A stretch of 64,000 nt of DNA from Dyadobacter psychrophilus (GCF_900167945.1 NZ_FUZA01000004.1:124001-188000); one strand, 5' to 3'; shown: positions 1-9,067, counted from the stretch's first letter. Notes: a model not told the origin generated them from the letters alone. Numbers and translations are program-made.

Positions 1-935
1 GGAAGATATGATTTACGGACAGCGGCACTTCTGGCATAGGAAGCGTCTATTTGTGATTGGGAAAAGCGCAAAGCAGGGTTTTTCAAAAACGAGTATGTTG
101 AAGAAGTCCCGACAGGCAATTGGGAGTAGAATTGCATTGTATCCACCTGCATGCTGTCGCGCAACTGGCCGGTGAGTTCTGCCAGGCGTAATGCCTGCGC
201 TTTGGTGGAACGCTGACTTTCAAGCACCAGTAATTTTGCCTTGGCATATTCGGCACTGGCCAGCGAGCTGTCCACGCCCGGCCGCATTCCTGAACCGACC
301 GCGGCGTCTGTTACGCGCTTGAAAACCAATGCCCTTTCCAGGTTCTGCTGCTGCGCCCCGACTAGTTTTTGATTGATCAGCAGCACCAGATAAGCGTCCA
401 CGATCCGAACCTGGTGTTGAAACAATTCATTTTCAAAATCGGCCTGACTGCGGATAAGGTCAGCTTTCGCCGTTTTGACATTGGCCTTCACCTTCCCAAA
501 ATTGAAGACCCGCCAATCCACTAAAGCGCTCGTAAAACTTCCGAAAGTGCCTGTATAAATGTTCTCGGGCCGAATGCCGCCGGAAGGGGAGATCACACTT
601 CCTTCATTGCCCCAGAAAGAACCGGCTACGCTGTTATTTGTAGAAAATGTATATTGATCCTGCACAACGAGTGTTGGCAAATAATCGGTTTTTACAGATT
701 TAACCCTGCTTTCCGCGCCGCGGATTTCGGCTTGTTTGGATTTTAGGAAGGGATAATTTTGGGTGCCTTCCTGTAAAATTTCCTGCAAATTCACCTGTTG
801 CGCGAACAATCCGCACATTGGGACCATTATAAAGAATGCAAACAGCAATGCGTGTTTTTTCAAAAAGATGAATGGCCCTTTGTCGGGTGCTTCCAGCAAC
901 CTGGCAGAAAGCAATCTTGAAATAGGAATGAACAT
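1..935 (-). CDS. TolC-family outer membrane efflux protein (partial, C-terminus off the left edge)
   Basis: I read this from the reverse complement: an open frame from an ATG at 935 that reaches position 1 without a stop (about 311 codons). A hydrophobic stretch ending in GLFAQQ looks like a signal peptide, although the first 25 residues before it suggest the true start may be slightly downstream. Features of the TolC/OEP family are visible: helical segments starting VNLQEILQEG, repeated Ala/Gln-rich coiled-coil stretches, and a YLPTL motif followed by a beta-rich part. The family forms the outer-membrane exit duct of RND or ABC efflux pumps. It is divergent from a two-component system at 1101, so the pair may regulate this pump (inference). 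The rest of the operon lies outside the window. Confidence 0.85.
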   Translation of the reverse strand, partial: MFIPISRLLSARLLEAPDKGPFIFLKKHALLFAFFIMVPMCGLFAQQVNLQEILQEGTQNYPFLKSKQAEIRGAESRVKSVKTDYLPTLVVQDQYTFSTNNSVAGSFWGNEGSVISPSGGIRPENIYTGTFGSFTSALVDWRVFNFGKVKANVKTAKADLIRSQADFENELFQHQVRIVDAYLVLLINQKLVGAQQQNLERALVFKRVTDAAVGSGMRPGVDSSLASAEYAKAKLLVLESQRSTKAQALRLAELTGQLRDSMQVDTMQFYSQLPVGTSSTYSFLKNPALRFSQSQIDASYARSAAVRKSYL

Positions 936-1070
936 GGAATGACTAGTTAATCCAACAATATTTTGGGACGAAACTAGGAGTCAATTCTGGAAACATTTGG
1001 GAAAAACCTGCCAATTCAAGCCATTGTAACACAAAATATTATCCTCCTAAATTTTTCCAGATTCCCACTT

Positions 1071-1078
1071 TACATTTG
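1071..1078 (+). promoter_or_regulatory. Putative -7 promoter element (TAnnTTTG) for the response regulator
   Basis: TACATTTG matches the Bacteroidota -7 consensus TAnnTTTG and ends 22 nt before the ATG at 1101. No clear -33 TTTG is visible upstream. The 165-nt gap 936-1100 is the shared divergent control region. On the other strand a weaker one-mismatch copy, TAGTTTCG, lies at 968-975 facing the TolC gene. Confidence 0.55.
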
Positions 1079-1100
1079 TCCGTTATCTTGCAGTTGACCG

Positions 1101-1778
1101 ATGAAAATATTAGTAGTAGAAGATGAGAAGGGCCTGGCGGAAAGTATCGTGGCATATCTGTCACGCGAAGGATTTATTTGTGAAGTTGCCAACACATTCT
1201 GGCAGGCGGATGAGAAAATCAGTTTGTATCAATACGACTGCACCATCGTTGACCTGACATTGCCGGATGGGGACGGTTTCAACATTGTGCAGACTTTAAA
1301 GAAGATTGCCGCGGCAACAGGGATTATTATTATTTCTGCCCGTAATACCCTGGAAGACAAGATTAAAGGGCTGGAAATCGGCTCGGACGATTATATGACC
1401 AAACCCTTTCACCTTTCGGAGTTGAACGCGCGGGTGAAGTCGCTGATCAGGAGGCGGAATTTTGGCGGGAATAATGATATGATCTGGAAGGAGATCCGGG
1501 TTCAGTTGCAATCGAGAAAGGTTTTTGTGGCTGAAAAAGAGGCGGTTTTGTCGCGGAAAGAATATGATCTGCTGCTTTACTTTCTGGCCAATACAGATGT
1601 TGCGCTGACCAAGGAATCCATTGCGGAACATCTCTGGGGCGATCATATGGATTCGTCCGATTCGCTGGATATGGTTTATTCACACATTAAAAACCTTAGG
1701 AAAAAGATTATAGAAAAAGGAGGGAAAGACTACATTCAGTCTATTTACGGCATAGGTTACAAATTCACAGCGCCTTGA
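1101..1778 (+). CDS. OmpR/PhoB-family response regulator
   Basis: The 225-residue protein has an N-terminal receiver domain (about 1-115) with the acidic pair E7/D8, phospho-acceptor D51 in the VDLTLPDGDG context, S79 and K101 in TKPF. The C-terminal part (about 128-223) is a winged helix of the Trans_reg_C type ending in SIYGIGYKF. Length is normal for the family. Its stop overlaps the start of the histidine kinase, so the two are translationally coupled. It probably regulates the divergent TolC-type efflux gene; in Bacteroidota such arrangements are often metal or drug responsive, but the signal is not readable from this sequence. Confidence 0.93.
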   Translation: MKILVVEDEKGLAESIVAYLSREGFICEVANTFWQADEKISLYQYDCTIVDLTLPDGDGFNIVQTLKKIAAATGIIIISARNTLEDKIKGLEIGSDDYMTKPFHLSELNARVKSLIRRRNFGGNNDMIWKEIRVQLQSRKVFVAEKEAVLSRKEYDLLLYFLANTDVALTKESIAEHLWGDHMDSSDSLDMVYSHIKNLRKKIIEKGGKDYIQSIYGIGYKFTAP

Positions 1779-3034
1779 AATTACTCGAAAAAACCAGCCG
1801 CATTTATCTCCTGGCGTCGCTTGTTATTTACCTGGCGGTCGGCATTGCATTCTATTGGATCATTAAATACATGATTTACGATGAAGTGGAAAGCAGGCTG
1901 AAAGTTGAGAGGCGGGATTTCGAGGCCTATGTCAAAACACACGACACGTGGTCTGATAACTCCTATTTTGTGGAGAATAAAATCGAAGTTATCCCCGTTT
2001 CGGGCCGGATCAGGAATGAGGTGATTTTCAAGGACACGCTGATATTGAACCGCTATGAGGAAAATCTGGACCCGTTCAGGCAACTTACTTTTTACACATT
2101 CATCGGCGGCTCGCCTTACCGCGTCGCGATCCGAAAATCCATGATCCAGTCCTATAAACTCATTGAGGCGATTTCAGCCACAATGATCACGTTTCTAGGC
2201 TTATTAATGTTCGGAATGTTCTTTTTTTACCGGCGGTTGTCGGGCAAATTATGGCAGCCGTTTTACGATTCGCTGGCCAGTATTAAGGATTTCGACTGGA
2301 CCAAAAGTCAAAAGTTGGAAATGGCTAAAAGTGAAATTACGGAGTTCAATGAGCTGGAAGATGTAATGGTAAAAATGGCCTCCAAAATGCAGCACGATTA
2401 TAAAAGTCTTAAAGAATTCACCGAAAACGCATCCCACGAAATGCAGACTCCGCTCGCATTGATCAATGCGCGGGTTGAACAATTTATTCAAATGGGCGAT
2501 TTGGGTAAAGAGCACACCTACTGGATAGAGGAAATTTATCATGCCTCGCGCAGGATTTCACGACTGAATCAGGGATTATTGTTATTAGCTAAAATTGAAA
2601 ATCAGCAGTTTACAGAACAGGAAAATACGAATCTTGCTGAACTGATAAAAGCAAAACTGAAAGACTTTGAAGACATTATTTCACACAAACAGCTCAGTGT
2701 CAGCATTGATGTGGCAGGTGATTTTATCGTGCTCATGTCGCCTGCACTGGCAGAAATAATGATCGTTAACCTGCTCAACAACGCCATTCGCCACAATTAC
2801 GTTAACGGAGCATTGGAAATCAGCTGTGGCGAACATTATTTGCAGGTCAGCAACACGGGCAATGCCTTAAAAACAGATCCTGAAAGTTTATTCGACCGGT
2901 TCAAGAAAGAATCCACAGGCAGCGAGTCGCTAGGATTGGGTTTGGCAATTGTGAAGCAAATTTGTGACAATTACAGTTTGACCATTGATTACAAAAATCA
3001 GGAATTAACCCACACGATCTGTATACGTTGTTAA
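1775..3034 (+). CDS. Sensor histidine kinase, partner of the 1101 regulator
   Basis: The start is TTG at 1775, overlapping the regulator's TGA by four bases; the first in-frame ATG is 32 codons later and would delete the first membrane helix, so TTG is preferred. Two membrane segments (about 10-33 and 131-152) flank a small periplasmic domain of roughly 100 residues. The HisKA dimerisation domain has H221 in the SHEMQTPL motif, and the ATPase domain shows an N box (NLLNNAIRHN) and GLGLAIV. The G1 box is reduced to SNTGN, which I have seen as common in Bacteroidota kinases. It would phosphorylate the upstream regulator. 419 residues, typical length. Confidence 0.92.
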   Translation: MKLLEKTSRIYLLASLVIYLAVGIAFYWIIKYMIYDEVESRLKVERRDFEAYVKTHDTWSDNSYFVENKIEVIPVSGRIRNEVIFKDTLILNRYEENLDPFRQLTFYTFIGGSPYRVAIRKSMIQSYKLIEAISATMITFLGLLMFGMFFFYRRLSGKLWQPFYDSLASIKDFDWTKSQKLEMAKSEITEFNELEDVMVKMASKMQHDYKSLKEFTENASHEMQTPLALINARVEQFIQMGDLGKEHTYWIEEIYHASRRISRLNQGLLLLAKIENQQFTEQENTNLAELIKAKLKDFEDIISHKQLSVSIDVAGDFIVLMSPALAEIMIVNLLNNAIRHNYVNGALEISCGEHYLQVSNTGNALKTDPESLFDRFKKESTGSESLGLGLAIVKQICDNYSLTIDYKNQELTHTICIRC

Positions 3035-3040
3035 ACCAAA

Positions 3041-3190
3041 TTCCGGAGGGATATAATATTGGTAGCAAAAATGATTGTTTGCGCAAGACAAAATCCCGGA
3101 GGGATGAAACGGTGTACGTGTTGTTTCATCCCTCCGGGGTTTATCTAAATGTTGATGACATGTTGCTACCAAGATTGCATCGCTCCGCGA
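3041..3190. repeat. Nested palindromic intergenic repeat, copy A
   Basis: The inner arms are 3091-3110 and 3123-3142: twenty bases each with one mismatch, around a 12-nt loop, with the core CCCGGAGGGATGAAAC. The outer arms are 3043-3066 and 3165-3188, matching at 19 of 24 positions and both containing GGTAGC/GCTACC. The gene-free stretch between the kinase stop and the next gene is almost entirely this element. A related copy lies at 40094-40198. It may serve as a transcript end for the kinase on the left and the gene at 3216 on the right, which are convergent. Short open frames across it are artefacts of the repeat. Confidence 0.9.
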
Positions 3191-3215
3191 TTATTCTTGA
3201 TGGTGCATTTTTGAT

Positions 3216-4673
3216 TTAACGAGCCGCTTTGTCCAATTCCGCGGCCAATGTTTTGTTATCAGGAAACTCCTGCGGAATCCAGCGGTTGACAATTTTTCCT
3301 GACGCATCCGTCACCAGAAACGGATAGCGAATGTCGATGGCGTATTTTTCTTTCAAAATTTCAATGTTCTCATCCGAGGCCCAAAGATGCTTGGCATTCG
3401 GCCTGTCCTTAGTATACTGCTTCCAGGTTCCGAATGGGATCCCAGGTGCAACCGAAACGTAAACAAACGTTGCTTTGTCACCTAATTTGTCTTCCAAAGC
3501 CTTCATTCCCGGCTCATGCTGGCCAATGCTGAATGAAAATACCATGCAAACCGGCTTGCCCGTTAGGGAAGAAACCGTTACGGCTGAGCTGTCTACATTC
3601 AATAATGTAACGTCAGCAAGCGCCGCGCCAGGCTGCAATGATTCTTTGGCTGTAATTAATTTCGAAATATATTCCGAATGCGGCGACTGAGGGAATGTGG
3701 CTTTATAATCTTCCAAAAGGGCTTTGCTTGTTTCAATACTTGGAATTGCCGTAGCGGCGTAATTAAGCCAGTAAGTGAGCAGATATTCCTTCTGTTTCGG
3801 ATAGTTCGCCAGCTTCTCTTTGCTGAATGCATACACGTCTTTCAAAGCTTCCGGGCTGATCTCGTACCGCGATTCCGAAGCCAGTGGGAATTTACGTGTC
3901 GAAGGGATTAGTGCCCAATTGCGAAGCTCATCGCGATACGACTGGCTTAGCAATGCTTCATCCGACATGATCTTAAAATCAGCCAATGTAACTTCTTCAA
4001 GCTCTTTGCGCTGCGCGTCATCCAGCTTGGTGACGCGATTGCCGCGCATGATTTTTTCCTGGATCAAACGTCTCATTAACGAAGGCTCCGTTGCAGTCGT
4101 AGCCAAAACATAGGCCTCAAAACCCGGAACAACGGGATTGGCTGTCTTAAACTTTTCGAAGGCATCCAAACGCACTTTTTCTAAGCTATCACTCTGTTGT
4201 ACAACGGCTTTATTGTCGATCTGCGATGGTTTGTAGCCAAATACGGGTAAATACTGGAATTGATTTTCTAGAAAATAATTTTTCAGAAAAGTCTGATAAT
4301 TAGCGTTTTTGCCTGAAAAAGTCACATCTCCATTGTCTGCGAAAGCAATGGTCAGGTCGTCGCCGGGTTGTATAAATAGCATCCAGGTCTTATTAACCGT
4401 TCCGCCGCCGTATTGCAGCCGCATCATTCTTGGTTCGGGCAATTGGATTACGGTTTTTTCAGTGGTTTTATCTTTAAAATCAGTGGAAGCGACGGGTTCC
4501 AGTTTGACGTCTGCCAGGCCGATGCCCAGATTGGGGTGAAAGTGAACATCTTCCTGAACCAATGTTACGGTTACAGGGCCTTGTTTTGGGTTAGTGAGCG
4601 TTATAGTTGCAGTATTCTGGGCTTTTACCAATATGCTGGTAAACAATAGTATCAGTAGTGTGACTTTTTTCAT
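3216..4673 (-). CDS. Thioredoxin-fold (TlpA-like) secreted protein lacking the CxxC motif
   Basis: I chose the ATG at 4673 because MKKVTLLILLFTSILVKAQ is a clean signal peptide; the longer frame to 4700 adds nine uncharged-poor residues before it. The first 130 residues are beta-rich, then a helical region, then a C-terminal thioredoxin-like fold from about residue 360 (beginning ALADVTLLNVDSSAVTV). Where TlpA-type proteins have WCxxC the sequence reads FSFSIGQHEP, so it has no redox cysteines there and is unlikely to be a disulfide reductase. A paralogue-like protein at 41742 keeps CGHC. Role unknown; perhaps a binding or scaffolding protein of the envelope. Confidence 0.75.
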   Translation of the reverse strand: MKKVTLLILLFTSILVKAQNTATITLTNPKQGPVTVTLVQEDVHFHPNLGIGLADVKLEPVASTDFKDKTTEKTVIQLPEPRMMRLQYGGGTVNKTWMLFIQPGDDLTIAFADNGDVTFSGKNANYQTFLKNYFLENQFQYLPVFGYKPSQIDNKAVVQQSDSLEKVRLDAFEKFKTANPVVPGFEAYVLATTATEPSLMRRLIQEKIMRGNRVTKLDDAQRKELEEVTLADFKIMSDEALLSQSYRDELRNWALIPSTRKFPLASESRYEISPEALKDVYAFSKEKLANYPKQKEYLLTYWLNYAATAIPSIETSKALLEDYKATFPQSPHSEYISKLITAKESLQPGAALADVTLLNVDSSAVTVSSLTGKPVCMVFSFSIGQHEPGMKALEDKLGDKATFVYVSVAPGIPFGTWKQYTKDRPNAKHLWASDENIEILKEKYAIDIRYPFLVTDASGKIVNRWIPQEFPDNKTLAAELDKAAR

Positions 4674-4795
4674 TTTGTGTATAATAAGTTTTGAGGTCAC
4701 TTTTCAAGTGTAAAAAGTGTGCCAATATACGTAAGATAGTGCGGCATTTGCCCAGCACTTCCTTTAACTTAGCTTCTTAATTCCCGATTTTCCGA

Positions 4796-7777
4796 ATGAG
4801 CCGCGTTTCAATCCTACAATTCAATGACCTCCGTTCCCGATTTGAAGGGGAGCTTTATTTTGACAACTCAACCTTGCATGCGGCCCAAAAGTCCATCTAC
4901 GCAACGGATGCTTCTGTTTACCAGGAAATGCCGCTGGCTGTAGCTTTGCCGCGAACGGTGCTAGATATTCGCAATCTGATTGAATTTGCAGTCAAAAATA
5001 AAGTAACGCTCATTCCCCGAGCGGCAGGCACGTCGCTGGCCGGGCAGGTGGTGGGAAGCGGGATTGTGATTGACATTTCAAAGCATTTTGGAAAAATAAT
5101 CGAGGTTAATGCGGCTGAAAAGTGGGTGCGTGTTCAGCCGGGCGTGATACGCGATGACCTGAACAAACATCTGGCGCAATATGGCCTCCTTTTCGGGCCA
5201 GAAACTTCTACGGCAAGCCGCGCAATGATTGGCGGGATGATCGGAAATAATTCCTGCGGCTTGCACTCCATCACCTGGGGAGCCACGCGCGATCATTTGC
5301 TGGAAGTAAAAGCATTGCTGTCGGACGGTTTGGAAACGACATTTAATAAGCAATCTGTTTCTGACTTTACCAGCATTATCACAGGAAAGAAAGCAAATAG
5401 CAAGAGGGAACAAGCCATTCTGGCCGGCATGATAGGATTAATTTCCAATCCGGTGGATCAGGAATTGATCAAAAAGCAATTTGCCAAACCAACGGTAACC
5501 CGCAGAAACTCAGGTTATGCGCTGGATGCTTTGGTAAAAGGTTTTGAAAAAAATGAAATCAATCTCTGTAACCTGATTGCGGGCTCGGAGGGAACATTAT
5601 GCTTTGTGACGGAGGCGAAACTGGCCTTGGTGGATGCACCGCCCGCTTCTGTGGGCGTGGTTTGCGTTCATGCGGACTCGCTCGCCGAATCGTTACATGC
5701 CAACCGCGTGGCCATGCAGTTTAATCCAAAAGCTTCTGAGCTTGTGGATCGCTATATCATGGATTTCACCAAAGATCACACCGTTTATTCGCAAAACCGG
5801 TTCTTCATGCAGGGCGATCCAGCCGCTTTATTATTGGTTGAATTTTGGGGAAATAACAATGCAGAGGTGGAAGAGCAAGCCACCCGACTGATCGCTGCAC
5901 TTAAAGCCGAAAAACTGGGTTATGCCTACCCGCTTCTGTTTGGAGAGGATGCGAATAAGGCCTGGGATATCCGAAAGGCAGGTTTGGGACTGATCCGAAA
6001 CCTGCCGGGTGATACGCAGCCGGTTAACCTGATCGAAGACTGCGCCGTGGCGGTGGAAGATCTGCCGGAATACATTGCGGAACTTGAAATTCTACTGAAA
6101 AATCACGGTCTGCACGCTTCATACTATGCGCACGCAGGCGCAGGTGAGTTGCACGTTGAGCCGATGATTAACCTCAAAACAGAAGCGGGTAAGCAGCTTT
6201 TCAGGCAGGTTCTGGCGGATACGGCCGCATTGGTAAAAAAATACAACGGCTCGCTTTCGGGAGAGCATGGGGACGGGCGGTTAAGGGGCGAATTTATCCC
6301 TTATATGATGGGAAGCGAAGTTTACGAAATGTTCCGGCAGGTGAAGAGGATCTGGGATCCGGAAGGGATTTTCAATGCCAATAAAATCGTGGATACGCCG
6401 CCCATGAACGAGTTTCTGCGCTACGAACAGGATAAGCCACAGCCCGAAATCAAGACAATTTTTGATTTTTCCAAACAGGAAGGAATGCTCCGCCTGGCTG
6501 AAAAGTGCAGTGGATCAGGAGATTGTCGCAAAACAGAACTGACCGGCGGCACCATGTGCCCGAGTTACATGGCAACGCGCCGGGAGCGTGATACAACTAG
6601 GGCGCGCGCCAACATTCTAAGGCAGTATTTGACACCAGCGAATAAGAAAGAACCAATCGGTGCGACACCAGTCGGTGCGACACCAATCGGTGCGACACAA
6701 GAAATGGTTAAGGAAGTGCTGGATCTTTGTCTTTCTTGCAAAGGCTGCAAATCTGAATGTCCTTCGAGCGTGGATGTGGGCAAGATGAAAGCAGAATTTA
6801 CGCAGCAGTATTATGAGACCCACGGCATTCCCATGCGCAGCAAGCTGATCGCCAATTTTTCAAAGCAAATGAAACTGGCCTCCATCGCTCCCTGGGCATT
6901 CAATAGCGTATTCGGAACGCCGTCCCTCCGAAGAGTTGCGAACAAAATGGTGGGTTTTCACCCGGAGCGTTCTATGCCGCATTTGCATCCGCAAACACTG
7001 GAAAATTGGTGGAAAAAGAGGCCGAAGCCGAGACAGGACAATGTTAGGAAGGTTTATTTATTCTGTGATGAATTCACCAATTATAATGATGTAGAAGTTG
7101 GCAAAAAGGCCGTTGAATTGCTTGAAGCGATGGGTTATGAAGTGATTATTCCAAAACACGATGAATCCGGTCGCTCCTATTTGTCGAAAGGTTTTGTGAA
7201 AGAAGCGCAAAAACTGGCGATCAAAAATGTGGCTCAATTGAAAGATCTGATCACCTATGACACACCGCTAATTGGCATTGAGCCCTCTGCAATCCTCTCA
7301 TTCAGAGATGAATATATTGACCTTGTTCCTGCGGAGCAGCGTGAAGATGCCGTTAAGGTCTCTGCTAATGCTTTACTTTTTGAGGAATTCATTGCGAGAG
7401 AAATCGACGCCAAACGAATAAATAAGAGTGCTTTTACACAAAAAAAGCAACTGATCAAGTTGCATGGGCATTGTCATCAAAAAGCATTATCGACATTATC
7501 GGCTTCCAAAAAAGCATTGTCGCTGCCAGAAAATTACCAGGTTCAGCTGATTCCCTCTGGTTGCTGCGGCATGGCAGGATCTTTTGGCTATGAGGAAGAA
7601 CATTATGAGGTTTCTATGCAAATAGGCGAGCTGGTGCTTTTTCCAACTGTCCGCCAGCAGCCTGATGAAGTGTTGGTGGCCGCTGCCGGAACCAGTTGCC
7701 GTCACCAGATAAAAGACGGAACAGGACGTCGTTCACAACATCCTGCCGAAATTTTATGGGATGCACTTTTAAGATAG
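4796..7777 (+). CDS. FAD-linked oxidase/Fe-S dehydrogenase fusion (YdiJ-like D-2-hydroxyacid dehydrogenase)
   Basis: The 993-residue protein has a FAD_binding_4 domain (about 45-260, with PRAAGTSLAGQ), a FAD-oxidase C domain (about 290-540, with SGEHGDGRLRGEF), and an Fe-S part with two cysteine clusters (CSGSGDC...MCPSY and CLSCKGCKSECPSSV). A cysteine-rich C-terminal domain follows, with HGHCHQKAL and SGCCGMAGSFGYE. This order is that of E. coli YdiJ and related D-lactate/D-2-hydroxyglutarate dehydrogenases, which pass electrons from a 2-hydroxyacid to an acceptor. The exact substrate cannot be read. An in-frame repeat (6653-6697) inserts PIGAT-type units between the two Fe-S cysteine clusters. 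It is convergent with the small gene at 7783. Confidence 0.88.
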   Translation: MSRVSILQFNDLRSRFEGELYFDNSTLHAAQKSIYATDASVYQEMPLAVALPRTVLDIRNLIEFAVKNKVTLIPRAAGTSLAGQVVGSGIVIDISKHFGKIIEVNAAEKWVRVQPGVIRDDLNKHLAQYGLLFGPETSTASRAMIGGMIGNNSCGLHSITWGATRDHLLEVKALLSDGLETTFNKQSVSDFTSIITGKKANSKREQAILAGMIGLISNPVDQELIKKQFAKPTVTRRNSGYALDALVKGFEKNEINLCNLIAGSEGTLCFVTEAKLALVDAPPASVGVVCVHADSLAESLHANRVAMQFNPKASELVDRYIMDFTKDHTVYSQNRFFMQGDPAALLLVEFWGNNNAEVEEQATRLIAALKAEKLGYAYPLLFGEDANKAWDIRKAGLGLIRNLPGDTQPVNLIEDCAVAVEDLPEYIAELEILLKNHGLHASYYAHAGAGELHVEPMINLKTEAGKQLFRQVLADTAALVKKYNGSLSGEHGDGRLRGEFIPYMMGSEVYEMFRQVKRIWDPEGIFNANKIVDTPPMNEFLRYEQDKPQPEIKTIFDFSKQEGMLRLAEKCSGSGDCRKTELTGGTMCPSYMATRRERDTTRARANILRQYLTPANKKEPIGATPVGATPIGATQEMVKEVLDLCLSCKGCKSECPSSVDVGKMKAEFTQQYYETHGIPMRSKLIANFSKQMKLASIAPWAFNSVFGTPSLRRVANKMVGFHPERSMPHLHPQTLENWWKKRPKPRQDNVRKVYLFCDEFTNYNDVEVGKKAVELLEAMGYEVIIPKHDESGRSYLSKGFVKEAQKLAIKNVAQLKDLITYDTPLIGIEPSAILSFRDEYIDLVPAEQREDAVKVSANALLFEEFIAREIDAKRINKSAFTQKKQLIKLHGHCHQKALSTLSASKKALSLPENYQVQLIPSGCCGMAGSFGYEEEHYEVSMQIGELVLFPTVRQQPDEVLVAAAGTSCRHQIKDGTGRRSQHPAEILWDALLR
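6653..6697 (+). repeat. Three 15-bp in-frame tandem repeats inside the dehydrogenase gene
   Basis: Three consecutive copies of CCAATCGGTGCGACA (the middle one with GTC for ATC) encode P-I/V-G-A-T three times, starting at residue 620. The segment is a low-complexity linker between the two cysteine clusters. Because units are 15 bp, gain or loss of a copy stays in frame. Confidence 0.9.
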
Positions 7778-7782
7778 CCTCA

Positions 7783-8031
7783 TTATTCTGTCTTGCGGAC
7801 GTTCTCCATGATGGTGTCGGACGCAACGCTGTCGGCTGCTGCTGCTGATCCTGCTCCTTCCGCACCTTGCGATGAAGGCGTTTCAGCTTCTGTAAAATTT
7901 TCATTATGGTTGAAAAATCCACCCCAAAATGCGATTGCCATTAACACAATACCAACTCCCAAAATCCATTTCCATACATTTTTGGTGTTTTTCGTCGCTT
8001 TGGCTTCTTTATCAGTTTCTCGCCTGTCCAT
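7783..8031 (-). CDS. Small single-span membrane protein, unknown function
   Basis: The 82-residue product begins with a charged, Lys-rich tail, then one hydrophobic segment (about 20-40, WKWILGVGIVLMAIAFWGGF), then an acidic Ala/Ser-rich tail. That layout fits a small inner-membrane protein with the Lys-rich end inside. I know no family for it. An equally long frame on the opposite strand (7793-8041) has no such organisation, so this strand is preferred. It lies tail to tail with the dehydrogenase, with five bases between the stops. Confidence 0.55.
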   Translation of the reverse strand: MDRRETDKEAKATKNTKNVWKWILGVGIVLMAIAFWGGFFNHNENFTEAETPSSQGAEGAGSAAAADSVASDTIMENVRKTE

Positions 8032-8145
8032 GTTTCATTGATTTAGTTTGAAATTTTAAGTACCAAAGTTGTACCAAAGCCTCCAATCGCCTTTTCAGGA
8101 CATTTATATAACATTGTGTTGATAAAATTTCCCCAAACAAAGTCA

Positions 8146-8178
8146 TTTGTAAAAAATGTAATAAAACAGGTATGTTTG
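8146..8178 (+). promoter_or_regulatory. Putative promoter for the outer-membrane barrel gene
   Basis: TATGTTTG at 8171-8178 matches the -7 consensus TAnnTTTG, and TTTG at 8146-8149 sits 21 nt upstream as a -33 element. This would give a leader of about 60 nt before the ATG at 8243. It lies in the 211-nt gap 8032-8242, which holds nothing else I recognise. Confidence 0.6.
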
Positions 8179-8242
8179 ATGTTAACTTAGTTGAAAAATA
8201 AAATACTCAGACAGGACCTTATTACGATATTCAGCCAGATTT

Positions 8243-8983
8243 ATGAAAATTTCTCCCAATTGCTTCGCGTTCCTAATTGCACTTTTTTTATTATTCAGTA
8301 TCGAAAGCAAAGCGCAGAACACACGCAGCTTTTTCTCTGTTACAGGCGGGTACAGCTTACCGGTTGGTGAACTTGCCCGTGAAAAACTCGACGATCCGTT
8401 TGCTGGTTTGACGGGTTCGGGATATTTCGGACAAGCCAACTACGACTTTCGCATCGCACGGTGGATCGGGCTTCGCGCTTCTGGAAGTATGAACATTAAT
8501 AAAACGAATTCGCAACCTATATTGGACAAAGCGAATAGTTACGCACAGATCCTGAACGAGTCTTTTACATGGCAAAGTAACGTATCCAACTGGAAGCTGA
8601 ATGCACTGATGATCGGCCCGGCTTTGTACATTAACATGAATAGGGTGCAACTTGAACTTCATGCACAAGCGGGGAAAGTCTGGGCAAACTCTCCGACGGT
8701 AGATCTTTTAGGGACTTCGGAAGCAGGTGGAGATCCCATTACTGTAAGTCTTAAGCCGGCCTCTACCACTGCATTTGGCCTTGCTGGCGGCGCGAGTTTG
8801 CGGTTACCTTTGTCAGGAGCCTTGTTTTTCCAGGTGAGTGCGGATGTAATCGGCGCCGAAGCGGAAATTAAAGATGTTACGATCCGTGCCATTCGGGGTT
8901 CACTTGATTTTTCTGAGCAGGTGAGCGAAAAACGGTTTATCGGCGTGGTTAATGTAGGGGCGGGATTTGGGTTCGCATTTTAA
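8243..8983 (+). CDS. Outer-membrane beta-barrel protein, unknown function
   Basis: 246 residues with a signal peptide (cleavage near ESKAQ, residue 25). The mature part alternates hydrophobic and polar residues in short strands, has glycine-rich turns, and ends in GAGFGFAF with a terminal Phe, as expected for a small eight-stranded outer-membrane barrel of the OmpA/OmpX or porin_fam type. No conserved ligand motif is visible. It stands alone, with its own promoter (8146-8178) and a strong terminator after it. Confidence 0.7.
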   Translation: MKISPNCFAFLIALFLLFSIESKAQNTRSFFSVTGGYSLPVGELAREKLDDPFAGLTGSGYFGQANYDFRIARWIGLRASGSMNINKTNSQPILDKANSYAQILNESFTWQSNVSNWKLNALMIGPALYINMNRVQLELHAQAGKVWANSPTVDLLGTSEAGGDPITVSLKPASTTAFGLAGGASLRLPLSGALFFQVSADVIGAEAEIKDVTIRAIRGSLDFSEQVSEKRFIGVVNVGAGFGFAF

Positions 8984-9003
8984 TAAATACAGCATTACAA
9001 AAG

Positions 9004-9047
9004 AAAACGGGTCCGATGCCGCACGCATCTGACCCGTTTCTTTTTTT
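9004..9047. terminator. Bidirectional rho-independent terminator
   Basis: Arms AAACGGGTC (9005-9013) and GACCCGTTT (9031-9039) enclose an inner GATGC/GCATC stem. A T-run follows at 9041-9047 on the plus strand, and an A-rich stretch precedes it, so it can also end minus-strand transcripts. It sits between the convergent barrel gene and the SusD gene. Confidence 0.85.
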
Positions 9048-9067
9048 ACCCCTCAATCAATCTGCGG

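Noticed and set aside
3028..3219. Short open frame across the palindromic repeat, and a similar one at 40054-40272
   Set aside because: Coding sequence is only the reading of the repeat; no conserved protein is expected.
7793..8041. Plus-strand 82-residue frame opposite the small membrane protein
   Set aside because: It lacks a signal or charged/hydrophobic layout; the minus-strand product has one clear membrane segment.
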